This document shows, piece by piece, positions 61,401 to 64,000 of a DNA stretch of 64,000 nucleotides (the first letter of the stretch is position 1; each line of letters opens with the position of its first letter). The stretch comes from Candidatus Accumulibacter sp. ACC003 (GTDB lineage Bacteria > Pseudomonadota > Gammaproteobacteria > Burkholderiales > Rhodocyclaceae), in NCBI RefSeq assembly GCF_907163085.1, contig NZ_CAJQTX010000005.1, positions 124,001-188,000 of the forward strand, read 5' to 3'. Position numbers and translations under genes: made by a program. A model generated the notes under the pieces. That model saw nothing but the letters and a program-made list of their open reading frames with translations, was not told the DNA's origin and searched no databases.

Positions 61401-63585
61401 CAACGGCGGCAAAGCGGCCGTCGTCCGGCCAGTCCTCGAGGTCCAGCGGCAGCCGCTGCCGCCAGTTGGCGTGCTGATCGTCACTGCTGCCGGGCAGGTT
61501 GGCCTGCTCGACGACGCCGAGAATATCTTCCGGCTGGACGACCAGCAACTGTGCCGGCGATCGCGCCAGGAAAGCATGGATGCCGACCACCAGGTCCTGC
61601 GTGATCTCGGGTACCGAGAAGGGATGGACGCTGGCGCCCTCGGGCAACAGCTCCTCGTGTTTCAGCGCCATCAGGAAGCGGGCGCGATCCTGGGCACGGT
61701 CGACGACCATCTGGTCGTACTGGTCTTCCGACGGAAAGAGTTTCAGGCTGGCGCGGGTGTCAAGGTCGTGCCCCTTCCAGAAACCCTGCAAGGTCGGCAG
61801 GTCATGCGTACTCACCGCCACCAGCGCCTGGCGCGGATACTCGGCCGGCGGCTTGAAGTTGCCCTCCGGGCTGCGCTCGAACAGGAACGGCCGATACGAC
61901 AGCACGCCGGCGGTGGCCAGGCGTGGCCGGAAGCCTTCGGGAACCGTCCCGAGGTCTTCGCCGACGACCATGCAAGCGTTACGCTGGCTCTCCAGCATGA
62001 CGATGCCGAGTAGGTCTTCGAGCGGGTAGTTGACGTAGGCACCCTGCGCTGCCGGCAGTCCGACCGGCACCCAGAACAAGCGCGCCAGCCCCATCACGTG
62101 GTCAATACGCAAGGCGCCGCTGTGGCGCATGTTGGCGCGCAGCATGGTGATGAAGGGTTCGTAAGCAGCTTCCCGCAAGGCGTGCGGGACCAGCGGCGGT
62201 AGCCCCCAGTCCTGGCCGACCGGATTGAACTCGTCGGGAGGCGCGCCGACGTAGGCGCCGTTGGCAAAGGCGCCCTGCCAGGCCCAGGCCTCCGAGCCGC
62301 CAGGATTGACGCCGACGGCGAGGTCCTGGTAGAGGCCGACACCGAGGCCACGGCGCCACGATTGTTCGCCGAGCGCGAGCAGTTGCTCTTCAGCAAGCCA
62401 CTGCAGCCAGGCAAAATATTCCACGGCCTCGGCGTGTTCGCTGGCGAAAGCGCTGACCGCCGGCGCCTGCGGCTGGCGGTAGGCCACGGGCCACGCCGGC
62501 CAGCCCCAGACGCTGGCGTTGTCGCGCCGGAAATGTTCCTGTAGGGCTTCGAAGCGCGCGTGCCATTCGAGCGCCTGCCCGCCCTCGCTGCGGAACAGCC
62601 GGAAGGCGCGCGCGCGCGGGCTATCGCTGGCCAGGTGTTGTTCACGGAAGTGACGGTAGAGTACCGCCAGAACCTCGCACTTGGTCGCCGAAACCTCTGG
62701 GTAATCGACGTTCTCGGCCGCACGTAGACGCCGCAATCGACCCTGAAAGCCCTCGGAGGCAACGAGGTTTCGTGCCGCTTCGCAGTCGCCGAACTCGGCG
62801 ACCGCTTCGACGTCGATGTACATGACATTGACAAAGCTACGGCTGGACGGGCTGTACGGACTGATCCGCGTCGCGTCGTCGGGGAACAGCGCGTGCAGCG
62901 GATTGACGCCAATCACGCCACCGCCGGCGTCGGCCGACAGATCGAACAGCGTGCGCAGGTCACCGAAGTCGCCGATGCCCCAGTTCCGTCGCGAGCGCAG
63001 ACCGTAAAGCTGCACCGTCGGGCCCCAGACACGGCCTTCGCCTTGCACCGCTTCGGGCTGAAAAGCGCTCGCCGGGGTGACGATCAGCGTCATCGCCACC
63101 AGCTCCGTGCTGCTGTGGCCGGGCTGTTCGACCTCCAGACGATAGTAACCGGGCTCGTTCAAGACCGGTAGGCGCAGCTCGCTACGCAGAAAATCGCTGC
63201 CACCGAGGCGCTGTTCACCGAGTTGCGGCAGCTCGGCGGGCTGAAACTCGCCGCTGCTCGAGCTGCCATCCTCCGGCGTCAGAATCCAGCGATGCGGCTG
63301 CCGGGCCTGCGCCGCGGTCAGTGATAGCTGAATAACGGGCGTCGTACCGGCGGCCAGGACCTGCACCGGCGGCAGCGGTCGCCGCCACTCGCTTTCTTCG
63401 ATGGCCTGCAGCTGCGCTAGCGGGTCGCCGTCGCTGGGGACATGCATGGCCGTCAGCAGCGCCCGCAGCGTCTGCTCGGAGGTGGCATGCGGCTGACCCC
63501 AAACGTCGTCGTAAGCGGTCGCGATGCCGCAGTGGGCAGCGAGCCGAGTCAAAGCCTCGGAACTGTTCTGGGCGGGTCGAGTCAT
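58447..63585 (-). CDS. Fused 4-alpha-glucanotransferase / malto-oligosyltrehalose synthase
   Basis: A 1712-residue two-domain enzyme. Residues 1 to about 740 are MalQ (GH77): YGLRSRRNWGIGDFGDL, a LRIDHVMGLARLFWVPVG block with the nucleophile Asp, and GEDLGTVPEGFR. From about residue 756 the TreY (GH13) part begins: ATYRLQFNRDFTFA, DVVPNHMGV, EGLRIDHPDGLFDPG and VEDTAFYRYHRLTSLNDVGG. MalQ reshapes malto-oligosaccharides and TreY turns their reducing end into trehalose. The ATG at 63585 overlaps the treZ stop by four bases. A malQ-treY fusion is known in proteobacteria. A single frame runs across with no stop. Confidence 0.93.
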   Translation of the reverse strand: MTRPAQNSSEALTRLAAHCGIATAYDDVWGQPHATSEQTLRALLTAMHVPSDGDPLAQLQAIEESEWRRPLPPVQVLAAGTTPVIQLSLTAAQARQPHRWILTPEDGSSSSGEFQPAELPQLGEQRLGGSDFLRSELRLPVLNEPGYYRLEVEQPGHSSTELVAMTLIVTPASAFQPEAVQGEGRVWGPTVQLYGLRSRRNWGIGDFGDLRTLFDLSADAGGGVIGVNPLHALFPDDATRISPYSPSSRSFVNVMYIDVEAVAEFGDCEAARNLVASEGFQGRLRRLRAAENVDYPEVSATKCEVLAVLYRHFREQHLASDSPRARAFRLFRSEGGQALEWHARFEALQEHFRRDNASVWGWPAWPVAYRQPQAPAVSAFASEHAEAVEYFAWLQWLAEEQLLALGEQSWRRGLGVGLYQDLAVGVNPGGSEAWAWQGAFANGAYVGAPPDEFNPVGQDWGLPPLVPHALREAAYEPFITMLRANMRHSGALRIDHVMGLARLFWVPVGLPAAQGAYVNYPLEDLLGIVMLESQRNACMVVGEDLGTVPEGFRPRLATAGVLSYRPFLFERSPEGNFKPPAEYPRQALVAVSTHDLPTLQGFWKGHDLDTRASLKLFPSEDQYDQMVVDRAQDRARFLMALKHEELLPEGASVHPFSVPEITQDLVVGIHAFLARSPAQLLVVQPEDILGVVEQANLPGSSDDQHANWRQRLPLDLEDWPDDGRFAAVGGVLIKERGTAVVPPEELRTPARVAVIPRATYRLQFNRDFTFAMAGALAPYLAALGVSHCYASPYLTARPGSTHGYDIVDHALLNPEIGTAQEYEDFAAALKAQALSQVIDVVPNHMGVMGADNAWWLDVLENGPASAWGAFFDIDWEPLNPDLKGKVLLPLLGDHYGQVLNRGELRLEYDAARGEFSIFYYHHRLPIDPASYPRIVGHRRERLAAVLGESDQRYGELAALLTAFGHLPPRTTGKPARIAERQRDKEVHKRHLAALGEACAEIAHHVADNLAEFNGRPGHPASFDLLHELIQVQGYRLASWRVASDEINYRRFFDINDLAALRMEAPTVFEATHHLILDLVAQGKVEGLRIDHPDGLFDPGAYFRQLQQAAAGRPLAAGDPLPMYLVIEKILADHERLPDDWPIHGATGYRFGNLVNNLFVDSAAERRMTRIYRDFTGVDDDFEELAYDAKKLIMHTALSSEFTGLSNRLARIAAASRDTCDFTLNGLREALIEVVACFPIYRTYVAYGELSADDRRHIAWAVAVAKKRSPVADTSIFDFIEGVLTTDIARGRSASFREPLQAFAMKFQQVSSPVMAKGVEDTAFYRYHRLTSLNDVGGEPRRFGISVAAFHKATRARAIRWPHNMLATSTHDSKRSEDMRARLNVLSEVPAAWKLMLKRWRRLNRGRKRLLDGVDAPSSNDEYLLYQTLIGTWPLTLPDDAALADYRLRIDAYMIKALREGKEHSSWIQVNTEYESAVSDFVQALLAPRDKNLFLADFVPLVQTIIHHGLLNALGQALIKITSPGVPDIYQGCELWQFNLVDPDNRRPVDYAQRGQFLAELQAMVDAPAEQWPQRLSPLLSNMADGRIKLYTLWQGLALRARWPEVFELGTYLPLKVRGERLAHVCAYARRHGERTLITLVPRLPGHLLGDQQVLPLGTAVWGDTVLELPEALAASGWRNVLSGERHAPASELVVGDLLATFPVVLLASEEVP

Positions 63586-64000
63586 GAGCGGCCTCCGGCG
63601 TGTAGGGACCAGGCCACCGACCACGGCGGCAAGCGCCCGGCGGCCAGCGCCACGGCGTCGAGGTTGGCAGTGGCGAACAGCAGCTGGCCGGTCGGCGCCG
63701 GGGCGTCGACCGACTGGTCGCCAAGATTGGCGAGCAGCGACAGCTGGCTGCCGTCGCCAAGCCGCCAGTCGATGGCCAGCGCGCTCGCCGACAGCATCGT
63801 CAGCTGCGGGTCGCCGTTAGCCATGCCGGCCAGGCGCGGAACGATCCACTGCCAGCGCAGGGCAAGCAATTGTCGGTGCAGTTCGAGTGTCGCGCGGTGC
63901 GGCGCGCGCTCGATCGCGCTCCAGTCGAGAACGCCAGCTGCAAAGGTTGCCAGCGCATTGGGATCGGGAATTTTCTCGCGCACCGCCGGATCGGCAAAAC
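63582..64000 (-). CDS. treZ: Malto-oligosyltrehalose trehalohydrolase, C-terminal part (gene runs off window)
   Basis: About 139 codons of the 3' end of treZ; the start is beyond the window. FADPAVREKIPDPNALATF and LDWSAIE with LELHRQLLALRWQW match the C-terminal region of TreZ. The enzyme releases trehalose from the product of TreY. Its stop overlaps the malQ-treY start, so the genes are one operon. Confidence 0.85.
   Translation of the reverse strand, partial: FADPAVREKIPDPNALATFAAGVLDWSAIERAPHRATLELHRQLLALRWQWIVPRLAGMANGDPQLTMLSASALAIDWRLGDGSQLSLLANLGDQSVDAPAPTGQLLFATANLDAVALAAGRLPPWSVAWSLHAGGRS

Noticed and set aside
60367-62013. 548-codon open frame on the plus strand over the malQ-treY gene
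   Set aside because: Antisense shadow; the minus frame has clear GH77 and GH13 motifs.

Overview
The window is about 64 kb of GC-rich DNA from a betaproteobacterium. The order petABC-sspA-sspB, the linked tolQRAB-pal-cpoB-queE and ruvCAB blocks, a PEP-CTERM protein, a divergent lrp/leuA2 pair and a polyphosphate-related ppx together suggest Rhodocyclales, plausibly a Candidatus Accumulibacter-like organism. That placement is inference from gene content and order, not from a database search.

Layout. Positions 1-3.4 kb form a decaying accessory island: a 5'-cut HipA-family kinase, a ParB/methylase remnant, a Fic protein, a tyrosine-integrase remnant and a DUF4258/YgiT-type toxin-antitoxin-like pair. 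The island abuts the 3' end of a tRNA-Met(CAU) gene. From 3.8 to 24.6 kb lies core genome: rng, a U32 peptidase (trhP-like), a glycosyltransferase-like gene, a PEP-CTERM protein, a PilZ protein, then on the minus strand EamA-ruvC-ruvA-AI-2E transporter-ruvB and ybgC-tolQ-tolR-tolA-(unknown gene)-tolB-pal-cpoB-queE. A ComEA-like protein, an IclR regulator and divergent lutAB follow.

From 24.7 to 33 kb lutC is separated from lutAB by an aldehyde-dehydrogenase-like half protein, a 1241-residue TIR-like/NB-ARC STAND NTPase with its own promoter, and modABC. From 33 to 39.2 kb is a mobile-element cluster: interspersed repeats, an AraC remnant, an IS1634-family element, and two near-identical directly repeated ISAs1-type elements. 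Each ISAs1-type copy is 1910 bp, and the same 8-bp repeat lies on both sides and between them. Their transposase needs a -1 frameshift at A AAA AAG and carries an N-terminal DUF4338 (DruA-like) domain.

From 39.2 to 54.7 kb core genes resume: petABC (cytochrome bc1), sspAB, lrp/leuA, ppx, a hypothetical gene, an MFS transporter, a MOSC protein, a fructokinase-type ROK kinase, an OmpA-like lipoprotein and a ClC chloride transporter. From 55.2 to 57.2 kb is an IS91-like module (tyrosine recombinase broken or frameshifted at an A8 run, plus an HUH transposase). The window ends with a peptidase C26 amidotransferase and a trehalose-from-glycogen block (treZ followed by a malQ-treY fusion).

The candidates most worth pursuing are the STAND protein at 25.5-29.2 kb, the frameshifted DUF4338-transposase pair, the unknown gene inside the tol operon, and the many strong hairpins without a U-tract at gene ends.
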